From assembly GCA_016871975.1 (NCBI GenBank), contig VHBM01000016.1, positions 1 through 22,235 on the forward strand: a stretch of DNA of 22,235 nt. Direction: 5' to 3'. The first letter of the stretch is position 1. Every line of letters starts with the position of its first letter. Source of the stretch: Nitrososphaerota archaeon (GTDB taxonomy: Archaea; Thermoproteota; Nitrososphaeria; Nitrososphaerales; Nitrosopumilaceae). A program made the position numbers and the translations under genes. The notes beneath the pieces are model-generated. The model did no database searches and was not told where the DNA came from. It saw only the letters and a program-made list of their open reading frames with translations. This document shows, in pieces, positions 6,340-14,510 of this stretch.

Positions 6340-7918
6340 AACTGTATAGAGTTTGTGCAACTTTTTTCCTGCCAATATCATTTATGAATGGCCCAATACG
6401 TGGGCCTCTATCAGTTGAGAGCATTATCTGATAAAGTGTTTTAAACAAATCTTTTGGCTCTATGTTATTAGCTTTTGAGATTTGATATATCGAGTTCTGA
6501 ATGTACTGTGGCTCATTTTCAGAAGAAAGAAAATCAGCTATTTCTTGTAATGCTTTTTTGAGAGAACCATCAAGTTTAATTTCAATTTTTTGCTGAGTAT
6601 CAAAATCATCGGCAAAATTGCCAGCTAAAACAATTAACTCCTCTATCTGTGAATCGATGTTTTTGATTGTACCATAATCAAGAAGTTTTTTTGTCACAAG
6701 TTGTAGTCTATTTTCTTTGAAAATTTTACATAGCTCAATTAGCAGTCTGTAACTTACATGCTGTGAGGAATTTTTTGGAGGATTTAAGAGGTTGACATAT
6801 TGATACAGCCCCTTTGCTTTTACAACCTTTGCTTCATTATCAAGCTTGATTTTGCCAAAAAATATGTCCTCTAACTCATTATACTCATCCATAAGAGACG
6901 GAATGTCTTCAAAACCTAGCTCGCGTGCACCAGTAATTCTCTTGTAAAGTAATAACAGAATTGATTTTGCTGTTCCATACTTTAGCCAGTTCTGTGCAGT
7001 AACTACATTTCCAAGAGATTTTGATATCTTTTTTCCGCCTTTGTCTAAGAACATCTCATACTTTACATGGTGTGGGTGAGGAAATTTCAAAATCTCGTCT
7101 GCGACCCAGTCATTTACCTTTACAGAATCCATGATGTCTTTTCCATAGGCCTCAAATCGTATATCAAAGGCCTGCCATCTCGCTGCAAATTCTACCTTCC
7201 ATGCAAGCTTGCCAAGGTCTTTTGTAATGTCTGCCATGCCGTCATTGCCACATCCTTTGAGATTTTTTGAGCCTATCAGAGTGTCTTGGCATTTGTATCT
7301 GATTTTTTTTTCATCTTGTAGATACTCGTAGGCCTCTGCAGTATACAATCTGTTACAGTTTGAACATACAGGAAAATATGGTAAAAATTTTTGATATTTT
7401 TCCTGGCCTACCAGTTCTTCGATTTTATTTCCTATCTTTTCACTGTTGACCAATATGGTATGAATCTGTTCTTTTAGCAGTCCTTGGCGATACGTGTCGT
7501 ACGCACGTTTGAATTCATAACCTATGCCAAGCCTGTCAAGACCTTCTAACAAAATACTGCTCATATGCATTCCATATGACTCATGACAACCAAACGGGTC
7601 TGGAATTAGAGATACTGGCTTTGCAAGATGCTCCTCAAGTGAGGAAGGAAAACCTTCTGGAATCTTTCTTAATCCATCTAAATCATCAGAATATGCAACA
7701 AGCTCTGACTTGAAACCAAAATTTTCTAGTGCAAGCTTTACACCATAGGCTCGTACCGCATCGCCTAAACTGCCAATATGTGGTATGCCTGATGCGCCAA
7801 GACCGCTTTCAACTTTTAACAGTTTTGTGTTTCTTCCAAGTGATTTTTCTCTTTCAAGTAGTTCCCACGCAAGCTTGTCTATCCAGGTTCCTTTCCCAAT
7901 AACTTCTTGTTTTGACAT
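6329..7918 (-). CDS. lysS: Lysyl-tRNA synthetase, class I
   Basis: A 529-aa cytoplasmic enzyme that charges tRNA-Lys with lysine using ATP. The Rossmann-fold signature motifs are present: the HIGH equivalent in GASGIPHIGSLGD (HIGS at 47-50) and the KMSKS equivalent KKISKS (297-301). Cys at 185, 188, 210 and 223 (CSNCNRLY... YKC... GCGND) fit the zinc-binding insertion of class I LysRS, the form found in most archaea rather than the class II form of bacteria and eukaryotes. The helical C-terminal anticodon domain (about 330-529) is intact. The ATG at 7918 lies 9 nt after the elp3 stop and is preceded by GAGG at Shine-Dalgarno distance; the stop overlaps the next gene by 11 nt. Length is normal for the family. 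Confidence 0.96.
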   Translation of the reverse strand: MSKQEVIGKGTWIDKLAWELLEREKSLGRNTKLLKVESGLGASGIPHIGSLGDAVRAYGVKLALENFGFKSELVAYSDDLDGLRKIPEGFPSSLEEHLAKPVSLIPDPFGCHESYGMHMSSILLEGLDRLGIGYEFKRAYDTYRQGLLKEQIHTILVNSEKIGNKIEELVGQEKYQKFLPYFPVCSNCNRLYTAEAYEYLQDEKKIRYKCQDTLIGSKNLKGCGNDGMADITKDLGKLAWKVEFAARWQAFDIRFEAYGKDIMDSVKVNDWVADEILKFPHPHHVKYEMFLDKGGKKISKSLGNVVTAQNWLKYGTAKSILLLLYKRITGARELGFEDIPSLMDEYNELEDIFFGKIKLDNEAKVVKAKGLYQYVNLLNPPKNSSQHVSYRLLIELCKIFKENRLQLVTKKLLDYGTIKNIDSQIEELIVLAGNFADDFDTQQKIEIKLDGSLKKALQEIADFLSSENEPQYIQNSIYQISKANNIEPKDLFKTLYQIMLSTDRGPRIGPFINDIGRKKVAQTLYSYAR

Positions 7919-7927
7919 TTACTTTCC

Positions 7928-9511
7928 TCATAGTTCCTTTGCCATGTAGGGGCCAAGAAGGAAATAACCAAGCTTTCGATAATACTCTCTAGTGCCAACT
8001 GCACTTATGACTAGGATTCTATTTGCACCAAACTCTTCTTTTGATATTTTTTCAGCTTCACTCATCAATTTTTTTCCCAAACCAGAGTGCTGAATGCTAT
8101 CTTTTTCATGTTTTCCTATTTTTAGTGACTTGCCATATACATGAAGCTCACGTACAATGCATGTCTTGTCTGTTACCTCTCTTCTGTGGGCCCTATCACT
8201 TGGATGACGCAGTCGTACAAAACCATAGATCCTATCATTTGAATCATCAAAGGAAAGAAAGACCTCATTGCCTCCTGAGGAGGAATAGTTTTCACGATTT
8301 AATCTTAGATCATCAAATGTAATCGTTGTTTCTGATAGTCCTGCCTCTCTGCATCTAATACATTTGCAGCTAAGATTTTGCTCATGTAAATTTTTATGTA
8401 CAATCTGGCGCAAATTGCCAAGTTTTTGTCCTGCAATAATCTCTTCTTGCGATATTTCACGCTGAATACGCATTATTCTTACCCAACGTGGAACATTCTT
8501 TTTGATTTCAGTTAATACCGTAACAAGCTCTTCATCTGAATATGGCTTGTATTTTCCTTCAAGATAGTCATTGTAAAGTGGAGTGTTTTGCAATACTAGC
8601 GATGGATAAATCTTTAACATGTCTGGCTTGAAGCGTGAATCCGAAAAAAGCATCATAAAATCGGAAATGTCATCATTAGGTGTCATAGTTGGCAAACCAG
8701 GCATCATGTGGGCAACTATTTTGTATCCTGAATCTTTAGCAATCTGAAATGATTCTATCACATCATTTAGATCATGTCCACGGTTTACAATTTTGTAAAT
8801 ACTCTCATGCAGGCTTTGCACACCAATCTCAACTCTAGTGATTCCAAACTCTAACATTGAATCCACATGTTCTTTTTTGCAATAGTCTGGCTTTGTCTCA
8901 ACTGTAAATCCTACATTTCTAATCATGGCATGTTCGTTGTTTTTCTTTGCATCTTCTAGTGTTAGAGAGTCAAAACCGTTTAGCGCATCATAGCAAGATT
9001 TTATGAAATTTTCTTGATATTGTTTTTGCATAAAAGGAAATGTTCCACCAACAATTACAAGCTCTAGCTTTGTTGCATCATGACCATAAACCAATAATTT
9101 CTCAAGCTTTGCCAGTATCTGCTTTTTTGGATCATATTGGCTCTCAATCGCAGTTATGGCTAGGGGTTCTTTGCCAGTATAGCTGTTTGGTGTATTGAAT
9201 TCGATGCCTCCTGGGCAGTATGTACATCTGCCATGTGGACATGCATACGGCTTTGGCATTAATGCAATAACTGCAACACCAGATGCTGTCTTGACTGGCT
9301 TTTTTAACAAAACATTTTGCAATTTCATAAATTCTTTACCAGTAACTGTTGAAAGTATTTCATAATTTCTTGGAATTCTCTCAAGCGAGTATTTTGTGCA
9401 AATTTTCTTGATTTCGGATTTTACCTTCTTTTTTGTTGGCACCTGTATTAATAAGAGATTTTGCGAGATTTCAGAGCATGCTGTTGAGAATGTAGAATTA
9501 TTTTCTGTCAT
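7928..9511 (-). CDS. elp3: Archaeal Elp3 (tRNA U34 carboxymethyl synthase, radical SAM/acetyltransferase)
   Basis: A 527-aa two-domain enzyme that modifies wobble uridine 34 of tRNAs towards cm5U, using acetyl-CoA and S-adenosylmethionine. The radical-SAM cluster motif is C91-x4-C96-x2-C99 in ACPHGRCTYCPGG; the TIM-barrel region runs to about 370. A CKCIRC cluster near 380 is the likely zinc or linker site. The GNAT domain occupies the last ~125 residues, with the acetyl-CoA loop HSGLGKKL and the terminal YYRKLGYFLLG signature. Archaea lack the other Elongator subunits, so Elp3 is expected to act alone. It is the first gene of the operon with lysS, and a TATA element about 31 nt before the ATG lies within a palindrome. 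Confidence 0.95.
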   Translation of the reverse strand: MTENNSTFSTACSEISQNLLLIQVPTKKKVKSEIKKICTKYSLERIPRNYEILSTVTGKEFMKLQNVLLKKPVKTASGVAVIALMPKPYACPHGRCTYCPGGIEFNTPNSYTGKEPLAITAIESQYDPKKQILAKLEKLLVYGHDATKLELVIVGGTFPFMQKQYQENFIKSCYDALNGFDSLTLEDAKKNNEHAMIRNVGFTVETKPDYCKKEHVDSMLEFGITRVEIGVQSLHESIYKIVNRGHDLNDVIESFQIAKDSGYKIVAHMMPGLPTMTPNDDISDFMMLFSDSRFKPDMLKIYPSLVLQNTPLYNDYLEGKYKPYSDEELVTVLTEIKKNVPRWVRIMRIQREISQEEIIAGQKLGNLRQIVHKNLHEQNLSCKCIRCREAGLSETTITFDDLRLNRENYSSSGGNEVFLSFDDSNDRIYGFVRLRHPSDRAHRREVTDKTCIVRELHVYGKSLKIGKHEKDSIQHSGLGKKLMSEAEKISKEEFGANRILVISAVGTREYYRKLGYFLLGPYMAKEL

Positions 9512-9530
9512 TTTTGTAATGTAACTTCAG

Positions 9531-9552
9531 ATACAAATTAAATAAATTGTAT
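9531..9552 (-). promoter_or_regulatory. 22-bp imperfect palindrome enclosing the elp3 TATA box
   Basis: The outer arms ATACAA (9531-9536) and TTGTAT (9547-9552) are exact inverted repeats. Pairing continues inward through TTA/TAA with a single A-A mismatch (9537/9546), so 10 of 11 positions pair. The centre contains the AT-rich TATA element for elp3, about 31 nt before the ATG at 9511. A protein binding here would block TBP. The low complexity of AT-rich DNA is the main caution. Confidence 0.4.
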
Positions 9553-9593
9553 TCGTTTTAAGTTGGTTCTATACATAATTTGATCACGGGCAA

Positions 9594-10820
9594 CTAGTTT
9601 TCAGACTTTGGTTGGCTACCTTCACGGTTTATCTCTTTTCTATACTCCATTTTTAGCCATATGGGAGTAATTATGGTAGTAGCTGCAACCATCAATACTA
9701 TTGTTGAATAAACGTTTGATGCTAAAACTCCAGATGACAACCCAACGCCAGCAACAATAAGTCCAACCTCTCCTCTTGATATCATTCCTATACCAACTTT
9801 CATTCCTTGGGATCTGCTTTTTAGAAACATCCAAGCAGGAAGACCGCAACCAGCTAATTTTGTAACTATTGCAATGCCAATAATTATGCCACTCAGCATT
9901 AGAATTTCTAGATTTATACCTCTAAAATCGACGTGTGCCCCAATTATGGCAAAGAACAATGGTGCAAAAATTAGGCCGATTTTGTGTGTAAACACCTCTA
10001 CTTTCTCAAATACCTTTGTTGTAGAAAGCGCCATTCCAACTGCAAACGCGCCAACTATTGGAGAAAGACCTATGGAACCGGCAAGAGCAGCAGCCCCAAA
10101 AAATGCAGCAGTTGCAATTCCTTCAACACTTCCCTTTGCTTTCCATAGATTGGGTGTTACTATTTTTGGGATAACTAGCACTGAAACTATTAGCATAACT
10201 GCAAAAAATCCTAATACCTGTAAGATAGTTATTGTAATGTCAACAACATCAATTTGATCTACGCTGCCTGCAAACGAGGTTACTACAGATAAAACAGCAA
10301 TTGCAAGAATATCATCTACTATGGCAGCCCCAATTATCAATCTGGCTTCTGGAGATTTTAACTTGCCAAATTCTGATAGTACTTGAACCGATATTGCAAT
10401 ACTTGTAGCAGTTAGTGCAGTTGCAATTAACATAGATTGAAATGCATCAAATCCAAAAAACTGGAAAACCACCAGCCCTGCAAAAAATGGAACTATAACT
10501 CCCATAGTACCTACTGTAAAAGAAGCCTTTCCTCCTTTGAGAAATTCTTTTGGAGTCATCTCAAGGCCTGCCATAAACAAAATTACGATTGCGCCAATTT
10601 CGCCTAGAACCTTAATCTCATCATTTAGTTTGAGTAAAGGCTCTCCATTAAAGACAATAAGATGCCCTAAAGCAAAGGGACCTACGATCATTCCAGCTAA
10701 TAATTCGCCAAGAACGATGGGAAGTTTTAATCTCAAGAAAAGCTCAGCGAACAGCTTTGCTGCTACAAGCAAGATTCCAACACCTATTATGGTTTGAATA
10801 AACTGTGTCTCTGCTGCCAA
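9594..10820 (-). CDS. Cation:proton antiporter, CPA2 (NapA/KefB-type) family
   Basis: A 408-aa integral membrane protein with about 12 hydrophobic segments, exchanging Na+ or K+ for H+ across the cytoplasmic membrane. Family marks include LGELLAGMIVGPFALG near 37-52, FMAGLEM near 82-88, TALTATSIAISVQVL near 138-148, and the paired aspartates D169-D170 in AAIVDDILAIAVL, which form the ion site of electrogenic NapA-like exchangers. The C-terminus ends soon after the last helix, so there is no RCK/TrkA regulatory domain as in full-length KefB. The start is TTG with a purine-rich GGGGAGA just upstream; no earlier start is available in a sensible position. Likely roles are pH and sodium homeostasis. 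The ion specificity cannot be read from the sequence. Confidence 0.9.
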   Translation of the reverse strand: MAAETQFIQTIIGVGILLVAAKLFAELFLRLKLPIVLGELLAGMIVGPFALGHLIVFNGEPLLKLNDEIKVLGEIGAIVILFMAGLEMTPKEFLKGGKASFTVGTMGVIVPFFAGLVVFQFFGFDAFQSMLIATALTATSIAISVQVLSEFGKLKSPEARLIIGAAIVDDILAIAVLSVVTSFAGSVDQIDVVDITITILQVLGFFAVMLIVSVLVIPKIVTPNLWKAKGSVEGIATAAFFGAAALAGSIGLSPIVGAFAVGMALSTTKVFEKVEVFTHKIGLIFAPLFFAIIGAHVDFRGINLEILMLSGIIIGIAIVTKLAGCGLPAWMFLKSRSQGMKVGIGMISRGEVGLIVAGVGLSSGVLASNVYSTIVLMVAATTIITPIWLKMEYRKEINREGSQPKSEN

Positions 10821-10896
10821 ACTCTCCCCTTAGGTTTTAAAAGTAGTCATATAAGGTAATTATTAGCTAAAAATAATATCAAAGAGGTCTATTTGA

Positions 10897-11916
10897 TTAT
10901 GCAATTTTTTTCGAATTAACAAAAACGCCAGTTTTACTGATGATTTTTCCAATCTCTTGGCTTTGAAGCCTGTGTTTTTTTATAATTGAATTGATTTTAC
11001 TGACTTCATCCTTTGGTGCAATTACACAAAATCCTACTCCCATGTTAAACGTCTTGTACATTTCATCGCTTTTTACTCCATTATTCTCAATTAACTGCAT
11101 AATGGGTGGCGCTTGAGGCATGTTGAAAAGATCATAGCCTATTTTTTTTAGTCTAAGTAGCTTTGTAAAAGAGCCTCCTGTTATGTGGGCAAGACCATGG
11201 ATCTTGCATTTTTTTAACATTTCTAAAACAGGCTTTACATAAATTTGAGTTGGAGTTAAAAGCACATTTCCAAGCTTGCCGACTCCTCTTATCTTGTCTT
11301 TTATTGAATATTTTGAAAGCAAAACCTTTCTTGCCAGCGAATAACCATTTGAGTGAAGACCACTACTGCTTATGCCAATTATGACATCGCCTCTAGTTAT
11401 CGCGTTTCCAAGTATGGATTTTCTTGGTAGCACACCAACTACCATTCCTGACAGATCAAAGGAAAAACCCTTTCCAGAAAATAAATCAGGCATAATGGCC
11501 GTCTCTCCACCAACAATTGGAACCTGTGCCAGTTTTGCTCCCCTTACAAGCCCCTTTGTAATTTGTGCAAATATTTTTTCGTTATTTTTATTTGCTGCAA
11601 TATAATCAACAAAGGAAATCGGTGTTGCGCCAATACAAATAATGTCATTTACGTTCATAGCAACACAATCTATTCCTATAGTGTCGTATTTCTTCATCAT
11701 ATTTGCAATCAATACTTTAGTTCCAACACCATCAGTATGCATTGCAAGCGTTATCTTGTCAGAAATTCTGACAATTCCTGCGTAATGACCAAAACCATGT
11801 TTTACTTTTACATTTTTTTGCAGATTGTGTGTTGATGCAATAATGCGGCCAATTTCTTTTTGACTTTTTTTTATATTTTGAACATTTACGCCTGCTTGCT
11901 TGTATGTTAGCGTCAT
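10897..11916 (-). CDS. purM: Phosphoribosylformylglycinamidine cyclo-ligase (AIR synthase)
   Basis: A 339-aa cytoplasmic enzyme of de novo purine synthesis that closes FGAM to 5-aminoimidazole ribonucleotide using ATP. The PurM-type N-terminal half carries the glycine-rich GFGHYAGIVR stretch, the substrate/metal motif HTDGVGTKV, MNVNDIICIGATP, and IVGGETAIMPD; the C-terminal half has GISSSGLHSNGYSLAR and HITGGSFTKLLR. Length is normal and no key motif is missing. It starts at ATG with a TATA-like CTTTTATTG centred 26 nt upstream, so it appears monocistronic and leaderless. No other pur gene is nearby. Confidence 0.95.
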   Translation of the reverse strand: MTLTYKQAGVNVQNIKKSQKEIGRIIASTHNLQKNVKVKHGFGHYAGIVRISDKITLAMHTDGVGTKVLIANMMKKYDTIGIDCVAMNVNDIICIGATPISFVDYIAANKNNEKIFAQITKGLVRGAKLAQVPIVGGETAIMPDLFSGKGFSFDLSGMVVGVLPRKSILGNAITRGDVIIGISSSGLHSNGYSLARKVLLSKYSIKDKIRGVGKLGNVLLTPTQIYVKPVLEMLKKCKIHGLAHITGGSFTKLLRLKKIGYDLFNMPQAPPIMQLIENNGVKSDEMYKTFNMGVGFCVIAPKDEVSKINSIIKKHRLQSQEIGKIISKTGVFVNSKKIA

Positions 11917-11917
11917 A

Positions 11918-11946
11918 AATTAATGCTTAATTGTTTTCAATAAAAG
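11918..11946 (-). promoter_or_regulatory. purM promoter: TATA box plus AT-rich inverted repeat
   Basis: CTTTTATTG (11938-11946, minus strand) is centred about 26 nt before the ATG. Between it and the start lies AATTAA-TGC-TTAATT (11918-11932), an exact 6-3-6 inverted repeat where the transcript would begin. The arms are only A and T, so chance is a real possibility. Confidence 0.35.
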
Positions 11947-11963
11947 AATTTGGATAATCCAAT

Positions 11964-12698
11964 CTACATATACATGCCAGATAGTATTTTTCTGTGCTCG
12001 GAATAACTTTCTGAAAGCTCTTTAAAATCAGCTCCGATTTTCTCTTTTTCTCTAACAAGATCTGTTGTATCTATTTTTGTTCCATATGCCCTATTTACTG
12101 CATCAACTAGTGTAGCCGCTGCAAGAGGATCTGGCATTTTTTGATCTGCACGTACCAGTAACGCCACTCCCTTAATTTTTCGAAGCAAACACTCGTTAAG
12201 TAACCCACCAGGCATTCCAGTAATGAAGCCTCGAGGAATCATGTTGATGTCTCTATCTGCCATTATCCTACAAAGATCTTCTTCTGCTGCACAAAACACT
12301 TTGTTGTCATGTTCTTTCTCTGTTGCAACTCCATCAAGTATTGCTATTTCATTAGAGCCATTTTTTTCAGCCCAGTCAAGAATTGCCGAGACAATATTAT
12401 ACAGACCTTCCATTCTAAGTGTGATTTCACAAATTATTGCGCAAATTGTACCTTTTTTATTGGCATAAAATCGAAATGGATGTCTTAGCCTGCCTTGAAT
12501 AAAAACAGTTGATGGCGGAAGATATTTTGATCTCATATATCCAATTTCTTCCATATGTAATTTTTCAATGATATATCCAACAGCTAACGAGCCTGCAAGA
12601 CCTGCACCAACAAATCCTGCAAAAACTATAGGGCTGTTGTATCGTATTTTTTTTATTTGATAAACTTCGGCTTCAGGAAAACTATTACTTGACACCAA
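11964..12698 (-). CDS. PAC2 family protein (proteasome assembly chaperone-like)
   Basis: A 244-aa soluble protein of the PAC2 fold. Recognisable parts are the N-terminal PIVFAGFVGAGLAGSLAVGYI, the middle strand EIAILDGVAT, and the loop RGFITGMPGGLLNECLLR followed by GVALLVRA, all usual in archaeal PAC2 proteins. Eukaryotic relatives help assemble 20S proteasome alpha rings; the archaeal proteins are less well characterised, so the name describes family rather than proven function. Start is TTG (12698) or the adjacent GTG (12695); no Shine-Dalgarno is seen. It begins 20 nt after the winged-helix gene and is probably cotranscribed with it. Confidence 0.85.
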   Translation of the reverse strand: MVSSNSFPEAEVYQIKKIRYNSPIVFAGFVGAGLAGSLAVGYIIEKLHMEEIGYMRSKYLPPSTVFIQGRLRHPFRFYANKKGTICAIICEITLRMEGLYNIVSAILDWAEKNGSNEIAILDGVATEKEHDNKVFCAAEEDLCRIMADRDINMIPRGFITGMPGGLLNECLLRKIKGVALLVRADQKMPDPLAAATLVDAVNRAYGTKIDTTDLVREKEKIGADFKELSESYSEHRKILSGMYM

Positions 12699-12718
12699 TT
12701 ACGTCAAATTTGTGCAGC

Positions 12719-13063
12719 CTAATTACTTTTCTGAATAAACAAGTTTAGCATGACTCTGCCTTTATCTGTAATGGAATAGATGACATTTGGCCCAACACTT
12801 TCCTTTTTTACAAAATTATAATCAACACATAGATGCAGATAGTTAAGAAATGATCTTTTCATTCTGATCTTTGACTTTGAGTAAAGATCTGAAAATGTCA
12901 TAGGTGTGCTTTTAAGCTGATATAGTAACTTTAGCAAAGACAAGGTGCTATAGTCGCGTGCTCTGGCCTTTATCGCGTCAAGTACTTGCTCATCTCTTTT
13001 TATTATAAAATCCTCAAACTGATCGGCCACTTCTATTGGAATGTAGGTGAGTCTTGCTCTCAT
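12719..13063 (-). CDS. Winged-helix DNA-binding protein, probably self-regulating
   Basis: A 114-aa protein with a single winged-helix domain. Helices span about 25-85 (STLSLLKLLYQLKSTPMTFS, then YSKSKIRMKRSFLNYLHLCV as recognition region), and a beta wing follows (FVKKESVGPNVIYSITDKGR) with the terminal ITDKGR...L typical of archaeal single-domain regulators. There is no ligand domain. It starts at ATG with a TATA element 26 nt upstream; an exact inverted repeat lies between the two and reaches the first base of the start codon, suggesting autorepression. It heads a transcript with the PAC2 gene. Confidence 0.8.
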   Translation of the reverse strand: MRARLTYIPIEVADQFEDFIIKRDEQVLDAIKARARDYSTLSLLKLLYQLKSTPMTFSDLYSKSKIRMKRSFLNYLHLCVDYNFVKKESVGPNVIYSITDKGRVMLNLFIQKSN

Positions 13064-13079
13064 ACGGTATGGTACCGTA
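13063..13079 (-). promoter_or_regulatory. Inverted-repeat operator at the winged-helix gene start
   Basis: TACGGTA-TGG-TACCGTA is an exact 7-3-7 inverted repeat of mixed base content, unlike the AT-rich surroundings. It touches the start codon and sits downstream of the TATA box, over the expected transcription start. A dimer of the encoded winged-helix protein is the obvious candidate binder. Confidence 0.6.
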
Positions 13080-13084
13080 CTTTA

Positions 13085-13093
13085 CTTTATTAA
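13085..13093 (-). promoter_or_regulatory. TATA box of the winged-helix/PAC2 transcript
   Basis: TTAATAAAG on the minus strand is centred about 26 nt before the ATG at 13063, implying a leaderless mRNA. Confidence 0.5.
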
Positions 13094-13121
13094 TTGATGA
13101 CTCGAGCTTTGTTACACTAGT

Positions 13122-13142
13122 CAGGTGATTTTTTTACACCTG
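13122..13142 (-). terminator. Hairpin after tldE, possible terminator or processing site
   Basis: CAGGTG and CACCTG form a 6-bp stem around a 9-nt A/T loop, starting 7 nt after the tldE stop. On the minus-strand transcript the loop is A-rich rather than followed by U, so it is not a classical intrinsic terminator. It also lies about 30 nt upstream of the winged-helix gene TATA box. Confidence 0.3.
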
Positions 13143-13148
13143 TGCTAA

Positions 13149-14510
13149 TCACACTATCGGTGTAATTTTGATTCCATCTGCTCTTATGGTGGGTACAATT
13201 GAAGGCAAAGATGCCCACTGCAAAACATTTTTTTCGTCATCTCCAACTGCAGAAATATTTTGTAACAGTAAAGGCAAGTTATGTACAATTCTAAATGATC
13301 TTCCAGGCGACTTGATTTTTCCATTTTCAATAATTCTTACGCCACTTCTGGCAGTACACGAAAAATCACCTTTGATTGGATTGACAGCATAAGTATACCA
13401 AAGGCGACCAATAAGTAAACCTCGTTTAGTTTCTTTGATGATCTCATCTCTACTCATTTTTCCTCCAGTTAGATGCAAATTATGTGGTGCTGACTGCGGT
13501 ATTGGCTGCGAATCCCGACCCATGGGAGAACCTTCTCTGCTTGCATTTCCAGATGAGCCTTTTTCTTCTTTATAGGCATCAAACAAATCTGAATAAACAT
13601 TTTTGAACACTCCGTTTTCAATCAATGGTCTGACTTGGGTAGCGACCCCTTCATCATCAAAGCTTTTACTACCTATTCCTTCTTTGGCATGCGGATCATC
13701 AAGTACGTTAAAACCATCTACTGCTATTTTGGAGCCAAGCATACCAGAAAAGCAGCTTCGCTTTTCTGAATATGTTTTTAGGTTAAAATTTGATGCAAAG
13801 ACAAATGATAAAATCTCGCCAACAGAATATGGCTCAAAAATTATGGAATACTCCCCTTCATCACATCGTTGAGGATTTATTGAATCAACACACATGCTTT
13901 TTGCATCGTCACCAACAATATCAGGATCGAATGCATCAAGTGTCCTACAACTTGCATGTCCTATACCAGAAACTCCCATACTGCCAATATCAGAATCTGC
14001 ATTAATTGTTCCTGCAATGTACGTTGCATCATCAGTACATCTTAACCCATTTGAATTTCCAAGCTCAAACTTTTCTGATACAATGTTTAACGAACCTGTA
14101 ATACTAGTTACTTTCTTATCGGAAGCTGCGTTGATCATTTGCTGTGCAATATCAGCTGCCTTGTTACCAGAAATCTCAGCCAATCTTTTATCATAGAGTC
14201 TTTCAAGTGATTCTTTTTTTAATTGAAACGGCAGGGACTTCCAAAACATTTTGGGATTCTGAAACGACGCCAATCTTAGAGCTGAATCTACAATTGACGC
14301 AGGATTTTCTAAAATCGTACTCTCAGAGCCAAAAATCTTTTTTTGATGAATTATGCGTACTCCAAGTTTTTTCTCATAATTTTGTTTTACTTCGGCAATC
14401 TCGGAATCTGTGATTCTAATTGTTGTAATCTTGCTTTGGCAAAAAATAGCCTCGCATTCGTCAATTTTTATGCTTTTTGCATAAGATAGAACCGTATCAA
14501 TTGATGACAA
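13149..14510 (-). CDS. TldE/PmbA-like protein (non-catalytic partner of a TldD metalloprotease)
   Basis: A 453-aa protein of the TldD/PmbA family. The C-terminal signature is clear: YAVNPIKGDFSCTARSG, IIENGKIKSPG and NISAVGDDEKNV (about 375-430). The middle EPYSVGEILSF/FNLKTYSEKRS region matches TldE, and the HExxxH zinc motif that marks the catalytic TldD subunit is absent, so this is the TldE-type subunit. In bacteria TldD-TldE degrade peptides and mature microcins; archaeal substrates are unknown. No tldD lies in this window. The TTG start directly follows the cofH stop codon, and the gene is last in the htrA-cofG-cofH-tldE run. Confidence 0.88.
   Translation of the reverse strand: MSSIDTVLSYAKSIKIDECEAIFCQSKITTIRITDSEIAEVKQNYEKKLGVRIIHQKKIFGSESTILENPASIVDSALRLASFQNPKMFWKSLPFQLKKESLERLYDKRLAEISGNKAADIAQQMINAASDKKVTSITGSLNIVSEKFELGNSNGLRCTDDATYIAGTINADSDIGSMGVSGIGHASCRTLDAFDPDIVGDDAKSMCVDSINPQRCDEGEYSIIFEPYSVGEILSFVFASNFNLKTYSEKRSCFSGMLGSKIAVDGFNVLDDPHAKEGIGSKSFDDEGVATQVRPLIENGVFKNVYSDLFDAYKEEKGSSGNASREGSPMGRDSQPIPQSAPHNLHLTGGKMSRDEIIKETKRGLLIGRLWYTYAVNPIKGDFSCTARSGVRIIENGKIKSPGRSFRIVHNLPLLLQNISAVGDDEKNVLQWASLPSIVPTIRADGIKITPIV

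Noticed and set aside
6340..6381. Longer N-terminus (14 extra residues) of the two-helix membrane protein
   Set aside because: It would overlap lysS by 53 nt; the ATG at 6339 gives an 11-nt overlap and retains both helices.
9874..10797. Plus-strand frames of 127 and 86 codons opposite the antiporter gene
   Set aside because: They lie entirely antisense to a well-supported membrane protein, are rich in Ser/Thr/Pro/Ile as expected for the complement of such genes, and have no promoter.
11918..11932. AATTAA-TGC-TTAATT as a firm purM operator
   Set aside because: The arms contain only A and T; in DNA this AT-rich a 6-bp repeat is expected often by chance. Kept only as part of the promoter entry.
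13603..14413. Overlapping plus-strand frames opposite the TldE gene
   Set aside because: The minus-strand frame has clear family motifs along its length; the others show no recognisable domain.
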